Below are positions 7,909-16,478 of a stretch of DNA of 64,000 bases, in pieces. The notes beneath the pieces were generated by a model, which was not told where the DNA came from, did no database searches, and worked only from the letters and a program-made list of their open reading frames with translations. The stretch covers positions 186,001 through 250,000 of the forward strand of contig NC_014370.1 in NCBI RefSeq assembly GCF_000144405.1, written 5' to 3'. The position numbers were made by a program, and so were the translations under genes. Origin of the DNA: Prevotella melaninogenica ATCC 25845. Its GTDB lineage: Bacteria > Bacteroidota > Bacteroidia > Bacteroidales > Bacteroidaceae. How positions within the stretch are numbered: position 1 is the first letter of the stretch; each line of letters starts with the position of its first letter.

Positions 7909-9453
7909 ATGACTTCAACATTTGTAAAAACGCTCTTGCCACTCACTGCTTTTGGATGTGTACAAGGCAATGCTGCGACTCCTAAAAAACAACAAAAGCC
8001 TAACATTATATATATCATGTGTGATGATATGGGCTATGGCGACCTTGGATGCTATGGTCAGCAGTACATCCTTACACCGAATATTGACCGCATGGCAAAG
8101 GAAGGTATGCGTTTTACACAAGCTTATGCGGGTGCACCAGTGAGTGCTCCATCGCGTGCCTGTTTTATGACAGGACAACATTCTGGACATACGGAAGTAA
8201 GAGGAAACAAGGAATATTGGGCACCAAGTAAGCCTATCTATTATGGAAAAAACCGTGATTTCAGCGTTGTTGGACAACATCCTTACGACCCAGAACATGT
8301 TATCCTACCTGAAATTATGAAAGACAATGGCTACCGTACGGGTATGTTCGGTAAGTGGGCTGGTGGTTATGAAGGCTCTAAGTCAACTCCAGATAAGCGT
8401 GGGGTGGATGAGTTTTATGGTTATATCTGTCAGTTCCAAGCACATCTTTATTACCCAAACTTCCTCAATGAATATAGCAGAGAGCGTGGAGACAGTGCGG
8501 TAAAGCGTGTTGTGATGCAGAACAATATTGACTATCCGATGTTTGGTGAGCAGTATGCGCAACGTAAAGACTACTCAGCCGACCTCATACATCAGCACGC
8601 TTTGAGTTGGCTGAAGCGTCAGAATAAGGAAAAACCATTCTTTGGTATCTTCACTTATACGCTTCCTCATGCAGAGCTAACACAACCCAACGACTCCCTC
8701 GTGGCTTTCTATAAAAAGAAGTTCTTTGAAGATAAGACTTGGGGAGGGCAGGAAGGTTCACGTTATAACGCCGTAGAGCATACCCACGCACAGTTTGCTG
8801 CGATGATAACTCGCCTTGATGCGTATGTTGGAGAGATCCTTCGTACCTTAGATGAGCAAGGACTTGCAGAAAATACACTCGTCATCTTCACCAGTGACAA
8901 TGGTCCTCATGAGGAGGGTGGAGCCGACCCAACCTTCTTCAATCGTGATGGTAAGTTGCGAGGACTTAAACGCCAGTGTTACGAAGGAGGAATTCGTATT
9001 CCGTTTATTGCCCGTTGGAAGGGACGTGTTAAGGAAGGAGTGACCAATGACTTGCCGTTTGCATTCTACGACTTGATGCCAACTTTCTGTGATGTGGCAG
9101 GTGTACGCAACTTCCCAAAACGCTATGTTAATAAGAAAAAGACTATCGATTATTTCGATGGAATCTCTATTTTCCCAACCTTGATGAGCGATGAAAAGGC
9201 ACAAAAATGCCACCCACACCTTTATTGGGAGTTTGCTGAGACCAATCAGATTGGTGTCCGTATGGGAGATTGGAAGCTCATTGTTATCCGTGGTGTACCA
9301 CATCTTTACAACCTTGCAACAGACCTTCACGAAGATAAGGACGTAGCACAGGAACATCCAGAGCTTGTTGATCAGATGGTAAAGATTATCTATCAAGAGC
9401 ATGTTGACAATCCGTTATTCCCGATTACAATGCCGATGGAAAGGGGAAAATAA
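7909..9453 (+). CDS. Serine-type sulfatase (arylsulfatase family S1), secreted
   Basis: 514 residues with an N-terminal signal peptide (hydrophobic to about residue 22). Metal-binding start CDDMGYGDLGC (residues about 39-49). The active-site motif is SAPSR followed by ACFMTG, with Ser79 where aerobic sulfatases have Cys. Ser must be oxidised to formylglycine by a radical SAM maturase; one is encoded at 22467-23684. Further family motifs are GKW near residue 148 and the TSDNGPHEEGG metal ligands near residue 328. The domain FDGISIFPTL and a C-terminal subdomain with WKLIVIRG are typical of S1 enzymes acting on sulfated glycans. The substrate is unknown; galactose or N-acetylgalactosamine sulfate, as in host mucin, would fit. 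The next sulfatase gene begins 27 bp downstream. Confidence 0.92.
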   Translation: MTSTFVKTLLPLTAFGCVQGNAATPKKQQKPNIIYIMCDDMGYGDLGCYGQQYILTPNIDRMAKEGMRFTQAYAGAPVSAPSRACFMTGQHSGHTEVRGNKEYWAPSKPIYYGKNRDFSVVGQHPYDPEHVILPEIMKDNGYRTGMFGKWAGGYEGSKSTPDKRGVDEFYGYICQFQAHLYYPNFLNEYSRERGDSAVKRVVMQNNIDYPMFGEQYAQRKDYSADLIHQHALSWLKRQNKEKPFFGIFTYTLPHAELTQPNDSLVAFYKKKFFEDKTWGGQEGSRYNAVEHTHAQFAAMITRLDAYVGEILRTLDEQGLAENTLVIFTSDNGPHEEGGADPTFFNRDGKLRGLKRQCYEGGIRIPFIARWKGRVKEGVTNDLPFAFYDLMPTFCDVAGVRNFPKRYVNKKKTIDYFDGISIFPTLMSDEKAQKCHPHLYWEFAETNQIGVRMGDWKLIVIRGVPHLYNLATDLHEDKDVAQEHPELVDQMVKIIYQEHVDNPLFPITMPMERGK

Positions 9454-9480
9454 GGCTTAAACAACTAAAAACTATTCTAT

Positions 9481-11160
9481 ATGAATCAAAACATTACAAA
9501 GGCAATCTTGCCGTTGGCAGCACTGTCGTGTGTCCACGGTAAGATGCTTGCGCAGGATGTGGCACGTCCTAACATCCTTTACATCATGTGTGACGACCAC
9601 GCTATGCAGGCAATTAGTGCATATGGTAGTCCTATCTCGAAGTTAGCTCCTACACCAAACATCGATCGTTTGGCACAACGAGGAATGCTCTTTCGCAACT
9701 GTTTCGTGGAAAACTCATTGTCAACGCCAAGTCGTGCTTGCTTGATGACAGGACTCTACAGCCACCAGAATGGCCAAAGACAGTTGGCTGAGGGTATCGA
9801 TACAACAAAGACTTTCGTCCCAGAGCTGATGCAGAAGGCTGGTTACGAAACTGGAATCGTAGGTAAATGGCACATGATGTGTCGCCCGAAGGGCTTCGAT
9901 TACTATTATATCCTCGATGGTCAGGGAAAGTACTATAATCCAAATTTCTGCACAACAGGCAACTACGGCAAGTATAAACAGGAGATGGGGTATGCAACAA
10001 CACTGACCACACAGCATGCGATAGAGTTTCTTGACCATCGACAGAAGGACAAGCCCTTCTGCTTGTATGTGCATCATAAGGCACCACATCGCAGTTGGTT
10101 TGCCGAGCCAAAGCATATCGGAATGTATGATGGGGTAGACTTCCCATTGCCAAAAACCTTCTGGGATAACTATGAGAATCGCGGTTCGGCAGCTAAAACA
10201 CAGAAGATGAATATTGAGAAAGATATGGAGTTAATCTTAGACTTCAAGATTCCAGAGCTTCTTGATACATCAGACGTGGAGAGTATGGCTTCTTATGCAG
10301 GTTTGATGGGCGAACTTGGTCGTATGACAGCAGCACAAAGAATGGCATGGGATAAGTATTATATGCCAAGAAACCGCCGTTTCATCGAAGCGAAACTCTC
10401 AGGAAAAGACCTCGCAGTGTGGAAGTATCAGAATTATATTCGTGATTATATGTCTGTCATTGCTTCGGTAGATGAGAGTGTCGGTCAGCTGTTAGATTAT
10501 CTTAAAGCACATGACTTAGATAAGAATACCGTGGTTATCTATACCTCTGATCAAGGTTTCTATATGGGCGAGCATGGATGGTTTGATAAGCGATTCATGT
10601 ATGAGGAGTCTTTACATACCCCACTTATCATTAGCTACCCAGGTCATATCAAAGAAGGAGTAGAGAATACTGATATGGTACAGAATATCGACTTTGCACC
10701 GACTTTCCTTGCTTATGCCGGTGTACAACAGCCAAAGGAGATGACGGGTAAGCCACTGCAGCCGCTGCTTGCAGGTAATAAGCCAAAGAACTGGCGTAAG
10801 GATTTATATTATCACTACTACGATTATCCTACTTATCACCTTGTTCGTAAGCACGATGGTGTACGTAATGATCGCTACAAACTTATCTATTTCTATGGTA
10901 AGGGCGGTATGCGTGCCGTGGAGGAGAATAAGTATCAGAAGATTCCGGGTACGAGTGAGTATAACTGTCTGAAGTATTTGAATGCTACACACTACTTCAA
11001 CGATGATGCTGATGTAAGCTATTACGAGCTTTATGACCTGCAGAATGACCCTGACGAGTTGAATAATATCTACGGAAAGAAGGGTACGGAGAAGGTAACA
11101 AAGCTGCTGATGAAGCGTTTGAACGATTATCGTAAAGAACTGAAAATAGATGAATACTAA
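9481..11160 (+). CDS. Serine-type sulfatase, N-acetylglucosamine-6-sulfatase-like, secreted
   Basis: 559 residues with a signal peptide ending near MLAQ. The start CDDHAMQAISAYG, the phrase PKGFDYYYILDGQGKYYNP, and the TSDQGFYMGEHGWFDKR block (residues about 359-375) resemble the sulfatases that remove 6-O-sulfate from N-acetylglucosamine in mucin and glycosaminoglycans. The active-site motif is STPSR with Ser81 as the residue converted to formylglycine, so it too depends on the anaerobic maturase. It follows the first sulfatase by 27 bp and is followed by a strong terminator, so the two form an operon. The two enzymes have different sequence styles and probably act on different sulfated sugars of one polymer. 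Substrate assignment is inference. Confidence 0.9.
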   Translation: MNQNITKAILPLAALSCVHGKMLAQDVARPNILYIMCDDHAMQAISAYGSPISKLAPTPNIDRLAQRGMLFRNCFVENSLSTPSRACLMTGLYSHQNGQRQLAEGIDTTKTFVPELMQKAGYETGIVGKWHMMCRPKGFDYYYILDGQGKYYNPNFCTTGNYGKYKQEMGYATTLTTQHAIEFLDHRQKDKPFCLYVHHKAPHRSWFAEPKHIGMYDGVDFPLPKTFWDNYENRGSAAKTQKMNIEKDMELILDFKIPELLDTSDVESMASYAGLMGELGRMTAAQRMAWDKYYMPRNRRFIEAKLSGKDLAVWKYQNYIRDYMSVIASVDESVGQLLDYLKAHDLDKNTVVIYTSDQGFYMGEHGWFDKRFMYEESLHTPLIISYPGHIKEGVENTDMVQNIDFAPTFLAYAGVQQPKEMTGKPLQPLLAGNKPKNWRKDLYYHYYDYPTYHLVRKHDGVRNDRYKLIYFYGKGGMRAVEENKYQKIPGTSEYNCLKYLNATHYFNDDADVSYYELYDLQNDPDELNNIYGKKGTEKVTKLLMKRLNDYRKELKIDEY

Positions 11161-11210
11161 ATAACCTTTTGCTTGGTTCGTTTAGAACTTATAAGTGTTA
11201 ATGGCATGAT

Positions 11211-11275
11211 AGAGGGTCAAGTCAATTCTTTCCTTAGTGTGATTTTAGGAAAAGATTGACTTGACTCTCTTTTTG
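11211..11275 (+). terminator. Strong intrinsic terminator of the sulfatase operon
   Basis: A long stem: the left arm 11211-11234 (AGAGGGTCAAGTCAAT...) pairs with the right arm 11247-11270 (...ATTGACTTGACTCTCT), followed by TTTTT. Confidence 0.85.
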
Positions 11276-11387
11276 ATTTGTTGCTATTGGAGGAGAAAAT
11301 GCAAACGTCTTTATTGCTGTATTATAACAATAAAGGTGTATTTATCCTGTGGAAGTCTTCTTTTTAGCCGTGAATTATGGGGAGGAG

Positions 11388-11460
11388 AATGCTCCGCACC
11401 ACTGGTGCGGAGGCTTAACACCAATGGTGCGGAGGGCTAACACGAATGGTGCGGAGCATT
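11388..11460. repeat. 22-bp-phased GCACCAnTGGTGC palindrome array, copy 1 (three units)
   Basis: Three palindromic 13-mers start at 11396 (GCACCACTGGTGC), 11418 (ACACCAATGGTGC) and 11440 (ACACGAATGGTGC), exactly 22 bp apart. The whole 73-bp element is bounded by perfect 13-bp inverted ends, AATGCTCCGCACC and GGTGCGGAGCATT. It lies between the convergent sulfatase operon and esterase gene. Confidence 0.9.
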
Positions 11461-11506
11461 AGTATAGCGAGTATCTATCACCTTTAGAAAGGAAAGACAA
11501 GACAAG

Positions 11507-11540
11507 AAAAAGGGATACACAGCCTGTGTATCCCTTTGTT
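11507..11540 (-). terminator. Terminator of the esterase gene
   Basis: AAAGGGATACACA (11509-11521) and TGTGTATCCCTTT (11525-11537) form a perfect 13-bp stem. On the minus strand a T-rich tail follows, about 80 nt after the esterase stop. Confidence 0.8.
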
Positions 11541-11616
11541 ATATTGTGTATAATTCAATCAAATTCTAATAAATCAAATTGGGGTTATCCCATTGAAGGA
11601 TAAGGTTAGAATAGGT

Positions 11617-12441
11617 TTAGAAACTCTTCAACCATGCCTTCAAGTCCATCATCATTTCCTCATGGTAGCGGAAGCCAATCTTGCTGCCCCAACCGTGGCC
11701 GCCACCAGGATAAACGTGGAGCGAACCACGAACGTCATTGCGGTACAACTCGGTATAGAAGTTTACACCATTAGCTGGTGGAACAGTATCGTCGTCGTCG
11801 CTGAGTGCAATGAAAGTGCGTGGAGTCACACGGCTTACGTTCATGTCAGCACTGTATTTCTTCTCGTCACGCTTGCTTGGATTTTTACCAAGGAAGTTCT
11901 GACGACTTCTGTCGTGTCCGTAACCTTCCATCATTGAGATAACTGGATAGAAGAGAATTTGGAAGTTAGGCTTTGCCTCACCCTGACTTCTTGTTGCGAT
12001 AGTTGCAGCGAGGTGGCCACCAGCAGAGAATCCCATGATACCAACATCATTACGATTAATCTTCCAGCTTGTTGCATTCAAGCGTACAAGTTTCATCGCC
12101 TGTTCAGCGTCAGACACTGGAACTTCTGGCTGACCATGTGGCATACGATACTTCAAAACGATAGCTGCAATACCTTGGTTCTGGAAGAATTCTCCCCAAT
12201 CGTAGCCCTCTTTCTCCATAGAAAGCGTCTCGTATGCACCACCCGGACAGATAACTACGGCACGACCAGTAGCTTGTTTCTCCATAGGAAGGAATACGCG
12301 AACCTTGGCAGAGTCGTTTGGATCACCATTATCGTAAGGTGGACGTCCATTATAAAGTTTAATGTCGAAGACACTTTGAGCCGACATTGTCATAGTGGCA
12401 GTGGCCAACCCCATTACGAGGAAAAGTTTTTTAAAATTCAT
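11617..12441 (-). CDS. Secreted alpha/beta hydrolase, carbohydrate-esterase-like
   Basis: 274 residues with a signal peptide (MNFKKLFLVMGLATATMTMSA). Alpha/beta-hydrolase elements: oxyanion-hole region CPGGAY (residues 65-70), nucleophile elbow GFSAGG with Ser139, acid in SDDDDTVPP near Asp218, and catalytic His249 in GGGHGWG. The layout matches acetyl-xylan-esterase/BD-FAE-like hydrolases of the S9 superfamily, which remove acetyl or feruloyl groups from polysaccharides. It stands alone, convergent with the sulfatase operon, with its own promoter (12581-12588) and terminator. The substrate is not determined; a peptidase role is unlikely at this length. Confidence 0.82.
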   Translation of the reverse strand: MNFKKLFLVMGLATATMTMSAQSVFDIKLYNGRPPYDNGDPNDSAKVRVFLPMEKQATGRAVVICPGGAYETLSMEKEGYDWGEFFQNQGIAAIVLKYRMPHGQPEVPVSDAEQAMKLVRLNATSWKINRNDVGIMGFSAGGHLAATIATRSQGEAKPNFQILFYPVISMMEGYGHDRSRQNFLGKNPSKRDEKKYSADMNVSRVTPRTFIALSDDDDTVPPANGVNFYTELYRNDVRGSLHVYPGGGHGWGSKIGFRYHEEMMMDLKAWLKSF

Positions 12442-12580
12442 TCTATTCTCAGTTTATTTGTTTTGTTCGTTTATCCCCTCTCTTTTTCTACGATATTTGG
12501 GTAGATAATTGATTTACAGAAAACAACACGTTACTGTAACAAGAAGAGGAATAAATCGTGTGATTTTGAACATGTAGTTG

Positions 12581-12588
12581 CAAAGTTA
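12581..12588 (-). promoter_or_regulatory. -7 box for the esterase gene
   Basis: Read on the minus strand the sequence is TAACTTTG, 140 bp before the esterase start. The leader of about 130 nt holds no other feature I can support. Confidence 0.6.
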
Positions 12589-12631
12589 ACAAAAAGATAC
12601 GATTTCAATAGTAGATGTTTAGAGTTTTTAG

Positions 12632-12639
12632 TATATTTG
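12632..12639 (+). promoter_or_regulatory. -7 box for the Nudix gene
   Basis: TATATTTG matches TAnnTTTG, 130 bp before the Nudix ATG and divergent from the esterase promoter. Confidence 0.55.
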
Positions 12640-12768
12640 CAAGCAGAAATAATAAAAGGTATAGAGTATAAACGAATTTTAATAATTTCGTATGACTGTT
12701 AACAACTACCTTTTAGTTAGCTTTTTAAATGGTTACATCAATGTTCAAGAACAATATACAATCTCAAG

Positions 12769-13305
12769 ATGCATGTATTAGATAAATTTCGGTATTGCCC
12801 CGTATGTGGAAGTAAACACTTTGTTGAACAGAATGAAAAAAGCAAACGCTGCGAGAGCTGTGGCTTTGAGTATTTCTTAAATCCAAGTTCTGCAGTCGCA
12901 GCATTTATTCTGAATGAGCAAGGAGAACTGCTTGTTACACGTAGGAAGTTTGAGCCCGGACGTGGAACATTGGACCTTCCTGGTGGTTTTTGTGATATTG
13001 GGGAGACGATTGGCGAGGCACTGATACGTGAGGTGAGAGAGGAAACTAACCTGACAGTCAAGGAAAAACATTACTTCTGTTCGCTTCCGAATAAGTATCG
13101 GTATAGTGATTTTGATGTTCCAACACTTGATGCCTTTTTTGTTTGTAAGGTAGAAGATGAGACTGTATTAAAGGCTGCTGACGATGTAGAAGAGGCAATG
13201 TGGCTTCCTTTGTCAGAGGTTCACACAGAGCAGTTTGGGCTCCGTTCTATTCGTCAGGCACTATACGATTTCCTGCAAATGGAGTCGAAAAACTTAAAAA
13301 AGTAG
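12769..13305 (+). CDS. Nudix hydrolase with N-terminal zinc ribbon
   Basis: 178 residues. A zinc ribbon (CPVCG near residues 9-13 and CESCG near 30-34) precedes a Nudix domain. The Nudix box runs from GGFCDIGE to REVREETNL (residues about 71-94) and keeps the catalytic Glu residues, with Asn in place of the final Gly. Such proteins hydrolyse nucleoside diphosphate-X compounds such as NADH or ADP-ribose; the zinc ribbon recalls NudC-type pyrophosphatases, but the protein is shorter than NudC. Cytoplasmic. It is followed by topA, which has its own promoter. The exact substrate is not predictable. Confidence 0.85.
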   Translation: MHVLDKFRYCPVCGSKHFVEQNEKSKRCESCGFEYFLNPSSAVAAFILNEQGELLVTRRKFEPGRGTLDLPGGFCDIGETIGEALIREVREETNLTVKEKHYFCSLPNKYRYSDFDVPTLDAFFVCKVEDETVLKAADDVEEAMWLPLSEVHTEQFGLRSIRQALYDFLQMESKNLKK

Positions 13306-13346
13306 AAATTTTGCCTATTATATAAGGTGTAAGCAAAAAGTTTAAG

Positions 13347-13354
13347 TACTTTTG
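13347..13354 (+). promoter_or_regulatory. -7 box for topA
   Basis: TACTTTTG puts the start of transcription near 13361. That lies past the TTG at 13360 which an open-frame search would take as the start, and supports the ATG at 13384. Confidence 0.65.
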
Positions 13355-13383
13355 CGTCCTTGAAAAAATGTACAAGATTGATT

Positions 13384-15720
13384 ATGCAAGAAAACTTGGT
13401 AATAGTAGAGAGCCCGGCAAAGGCTAAGACCATAGAGAAGTTTCTCGGTAAGGATTATAAGGTGATGTCATCTTATGGACATATCCGTGACTTGAAGAAA
13501 AAGGAACTTAGCATTGACCTCGACACGTTAAATCCTGACTACGAAATCCCTGATGAGAAGAAGAAAGTAGTCAGTGAACTGAAGAAGAGTGCAAAAGCTG
13601 CCGATAAGGTTTGGTTAGCTTCCGATGAGGACCGCGAGGGAGAGGCTATCAGCTGGCACCTTTGCGAGGTGCTGGGATTGGATGAGGATAAAACGAATCG
13701 TATTGTTTTCCATGAGATTACCAAGCCAGCTATATTGAAAGCTATCGAGTCACCACGTCGTTTGGATATGAATCTTGTGAACGCACAGCAGGCTCGTCGT
13801 GTACTTGACCGCTTGGTTGGCTTCCGTCTTTCACCAGTGTTGTGGCGCAAAGTAAAGCCTGCTTTGAGTGCAGGACGTGTGCAGAGCGTAGCTGTTAGAT
13901 TGATTGTTGAGCGTGAACGCGAGATACAAAACTTCAATTCAGAGCCTTACTACCGCTTGAATGCAGTCTTCGCTGTGACCAGTGAGGACGGTTCAAAGAA
14001 TGAAGTGAAGGCAGAGTTGAGCAAGCGTTTTAAGACACATGAGGAAGCATTAGCGTTCCTTGAACTGTGTAAGACTTCAAAATTCAAGGTTTCATCGATA
14101 GCTAAGAAGCCTTTGAAGCGTACTCCAGCTCCTCCATTTACCACCTCAACCCTCCAGCAGGAAGCTGCAAGAAAGCTCGGATTTACCGTAAGTCAGACGA
14201 TGATGGTTGCCCAAAGATTGTACGAGGCGGGTCGTATAACTTACATGCGTACTGATAGTGTGAATCTTTCAGCATTGGCTATCGAGGGCTGTAAGACAGA
14301 GATAGAGCGACTCTATGGCGAAGATTATGGTAAAGTAAGAAAGTATCAGACGCATAGTAAGGGTGCTCAAGAAGCACACGAGGCTATCCGTCCAACTTAT
14401 ATCGATAATGTTTCTATCGAAGGAACAAGCCAGGAAAAGCGTCTGTATGACCTTATTTGGAAACGTACAATCGCATCACAGATGGCGGATGCAAAGATAG
14501 AAAAGACCACAGTGAATATATCACTTGAGTCAGAAGAAGGCAAGAATACCACCGATTTACAGTTTATTGCGAATGGTGAGGTAGTAGCTTTCGAAGGTTT
14601 CTTGAAGGTATATCACGAGTCAACTGACGATGACGAAAACAGTGAGGAGTTCTCACATGCACTTCCAGTAATGCATGAAGGCGAAGAGTTGGAACGTCGT
14701 GAAATCGTGTCAACAGAGCGTTATTCACAGGGACCAAACCGCTATACGGAAGCAAGTCTTGTGCGTAAACTTGAAGAACTTGGTATTGGTCGCCCTTCAA
14801 CTTACGCCCCAACAATCTCAACGATTCAGCAGCGTGAATACGTGCAGAAGGGAGATCGCAAGGGTGAAGAACGTAAGTATGCTGTTGACTCATTGCTTGG
14901 TTTGAAGATTACCTCTAAGACAAAGAAGGAGATGGCAGGTGCTGATAAGGGTAAACTTATCCCAACCGATATCGGTATTGTTGTAAACGACTTCCTTATG
15001 GGTAACTTCCCTGACATCATGGATTACAACTTCACGGCTAAGATTGAGCAGGAGTTTGATAAGATTGCAGAGGGAAAAGCAGAGTGGAATAAGGAGATGA
15101 AGACCTTCTACCAGAGCTTTGAACCAGAGGTGGAGAAGGTGATGAATGCTCGTTCTGAGCATAAGGCTGGTGAACGCGAACTTGGTCTTGACCCTGCTAC
15201 AGGCAAACCAGTGTTCGTAAAGATTGGTCGTTTCGGTCCTGTGGTACAGATTGGTAGTGCTGACGATGAGGACAAACCACGCTTCTCACAGCTCCCATCT
15301 GATAAGAGTATGGAAGCCATTACCCTTGATGAGGCTTTGGAATTGTTTAAGTTACCACGTAACCTTGGACAGTTTGAGGGTACAGATGTCGTAATTGGAG
15401 CTGGTCGATTTGGTCCTTATGTGCTTCATGATAAGAAGTATACATCGCTGCCAAAGGAGGAAGATCCACTCACGATCAGTCTTGATGCGGCTATCAATCT
15501 TATTCAAAAGAAGCGTCTACAGGATGCACAGCGTCACTTAAAGACCTTCGAGGAAGATGCTAAGATGGAGGTGATGAATGGTCGTTACGGTCCTTATATC
15601 GCTTATGATGGTAAGAATTATCGTATGCCCAAAAACCTTCATGATAAGGCTGCCGAGCTTACTTATGAGCAGTGTATGGACATTGTAAAGAATGCTCCGG
15701 AACCAAAGCGTAAGAAGTAA
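13384..15720 (+). CDS. topA: DNA topoisomerase I
   Basis: 778 residues from the ATG at 13384; the frame extends 24 bp further to a TTG, but the promoter makes that unlikely. The Toprim domain starts immediately (VIVESPAKAKTIEKFLG) with the DxD-type acidic motif ASDEDREGEA. The active-site tyrosine is Tyr287 in GRITYMRTDS, and the HEAIRPT motif follows. At the C-terminus there are repeated GRFGP/GRYGP modules (GRFGPVVQIG, GRFGPYVLHD, GRYGPYIAYDG) in place of zinc fingers, as in Bacteroidetes enzymes. It relaxes negative supercoils by transient single-strand cleavage. A housekeeping gene, full length, with no anomaly. Confidence 0.97.
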   Translation: MQENLVIVESPAKAKTIEKFLGKDYKVMSSYGHIRDLKKKELSIDLDTLNPDYEIPDEKKKVVSELKKSAKAADKVWLASDEDREGEAISWHLCEVLGLDEDKTNRIVFHEITKPAILKAIESPRRLDMNLVNAQQARRVLDRLVGFRLSPVLWRKVKPALSAGRVQSVAVRLIVEREREIQNFNSEPYYRLNAVFAVTSEDGSKNEVKAELSKRFKTHEEALAFLELCKTSKFKVSSIAKKPLKRTPAPPFTTSTLQQEAARKLGFTVSQTMMVAQRLYEAGRITYMRTDSVNLSALAIEGCKTEIERLYGEDYGKVRKYQTHSKGAQEAHEAIRPTYIDNVSIEGTSQEKRLYDLIWKRTIASQMADAKIEKTTVNISLESEEGKNTTDLQFIANGEVVAFEGFLKVYHESTDDDENSEEFSHALPVMHEGEELERREIVSTERYSQGPNRYTEASLVRKLEELGIGRPSTYAPTISTIQQREYVQKGDRKGEERKYAVDSLLGLKITSKTKKEMAGADKGKLIPTDIGIVVNDFLMGNFPDIMDYNFTAKIEQEFDKIAEGKAEWNKEMKTFYQSFEPEVEKVMNARSEHKAGERELGLDPATGKPVFVKIGRFGPVVQIGSADDEDKPRFSQLPSDKSMEAITLDEALELFKLPRNLGQFEGTDVVIGAGRFGPYVLHDKKYTSLPKEEDPLTISLDAAINLIQKKRLQDAQRHLKTFEEDAKMEVMNGRYGPYIAYDGKNYRMPKNLHDKAAELTYEQCMDIVKNAPEPKRKK

Positions 15721-15754
15721 GTGAATATAGACTCACCTATAAGGGAAAGGAAGA

Positions 15755-15797
15755 CATCCACCACGTAGTCTGATGATAACAGACTATAGGGTGGATG
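15755..15797. promoter_or_regulatory. 18-bp-arm hairpin between topA and aroK
   Basis: Arms 15755-15772 (CATCCACC-ACG-TAGTCTG) and 15780-15797 (CAGACTA-TAG-GGTGGATG) pair except for a central 3x3 mismatch. The loop is ATGATAA. The ATG in this loop is the upstream-most possible start of aroK, which makes it a poor start codon. No T-run follows. Confidence 0.7.
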
Positions 15798-15814
15798 ATA
15801 AATATATCGTGAGT

Positions 15815-16390
15815 ATGACAGAGCATACAGAAGAATATAAACCGCTTCGCATTATTCTCATTGGTTATATGGGTGCGGGCAAGACGACCGTAGGCAGAGC
15901 CTTGTCAAAGGAGTTGAACATTCCGTTCTACGACTTAGATTGGTACATAGAGAGCCGAATGCGTAAGACGGTGAAGCAAATCTTCGATGAAAGGGGAGAG
16001 GAAGGCTTCCGTATGATAGAGCAATCAATGCTTCACGAAGTGGCTGAATTTGAGAATGTCATTATCTCTTGTGGGGGTGGAACTCCATGTTTCTTTGATA
16101 ATATGGAGTATATGAATGGACAGGCTGAGACGGTCTATTTGAAAGCAGAGACTGATGTTCTGTACAAGCATCTGCTGATGGGGAAGTCTGTACGCCCCCT
16201 CTTACTCAATAAGACAGCTGATGAAGTAAACCTGTTTATTCGTGAACAATTGAAGCATCGCGAACCTTTTTACACAAAGGCTAAGCACGTTCTTGACGTG
16301 AGTCTTATGGATAGTTACGACAAGATACAGATTTCGGTTAATCAACTTTGCCAACTATTAAAGTTGAATAAAGCCAACAGTCTGAAATAA
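15815..16390 (+). CDS. aroK: Shikimate kinase
   Basis: 191 residues from the ATG at 15815. An ATG 42 bp upstream at 15773 is in frame but lies in the loop of a strong hairpin, and the extra residues do not resemble the family. The P-loop is GYMGAGKTT (residues 17-25), followed by the shikimate-binding acidic residue in FYDLDWYIE (DxD-type), the RMIEQ arginine, and the GGGTP glycine motif (residues about 88-92). The lid region has RPLL. It phosphorylates shikimate at O3 in chorismate synthesis. It lies 94 bp after topA and 88 bp before speA, all on the same strand. Confidence 0.93.
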   Translation: MTEHTEEYKPLRIILIGYMGAGKTTVGRALSKELNIPFYDLDWYIESRMRKTVKQIFDERGEEGFRMIEQSMLHEVAEFENVIISCGGGTPCFFDNMEYMNGQAETVYLKAETDVLYKHLLMGKSVRPLLLNKTADEVNLFIREQLKHREPFYTKAKHVLDVSLMDSYDKIQISVNQLCQLLKLNKANSLK

Positions 16391-16478
16391 AATAGCTATT
16401 AATAGATAGTTAGAAACCAAATGCTCAAAGCAAATAATTGATTAATTCAAGATTATATATAGGGACAGAAGAACAGAA

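Noticed and set aside
13360..13383. TTG start giving topA eight extra residues
   Set aside because: The -7 box at 13347-13354 places transcription start at or after this codon, and the ATG at 13384 gives the family's normal N-terminus.
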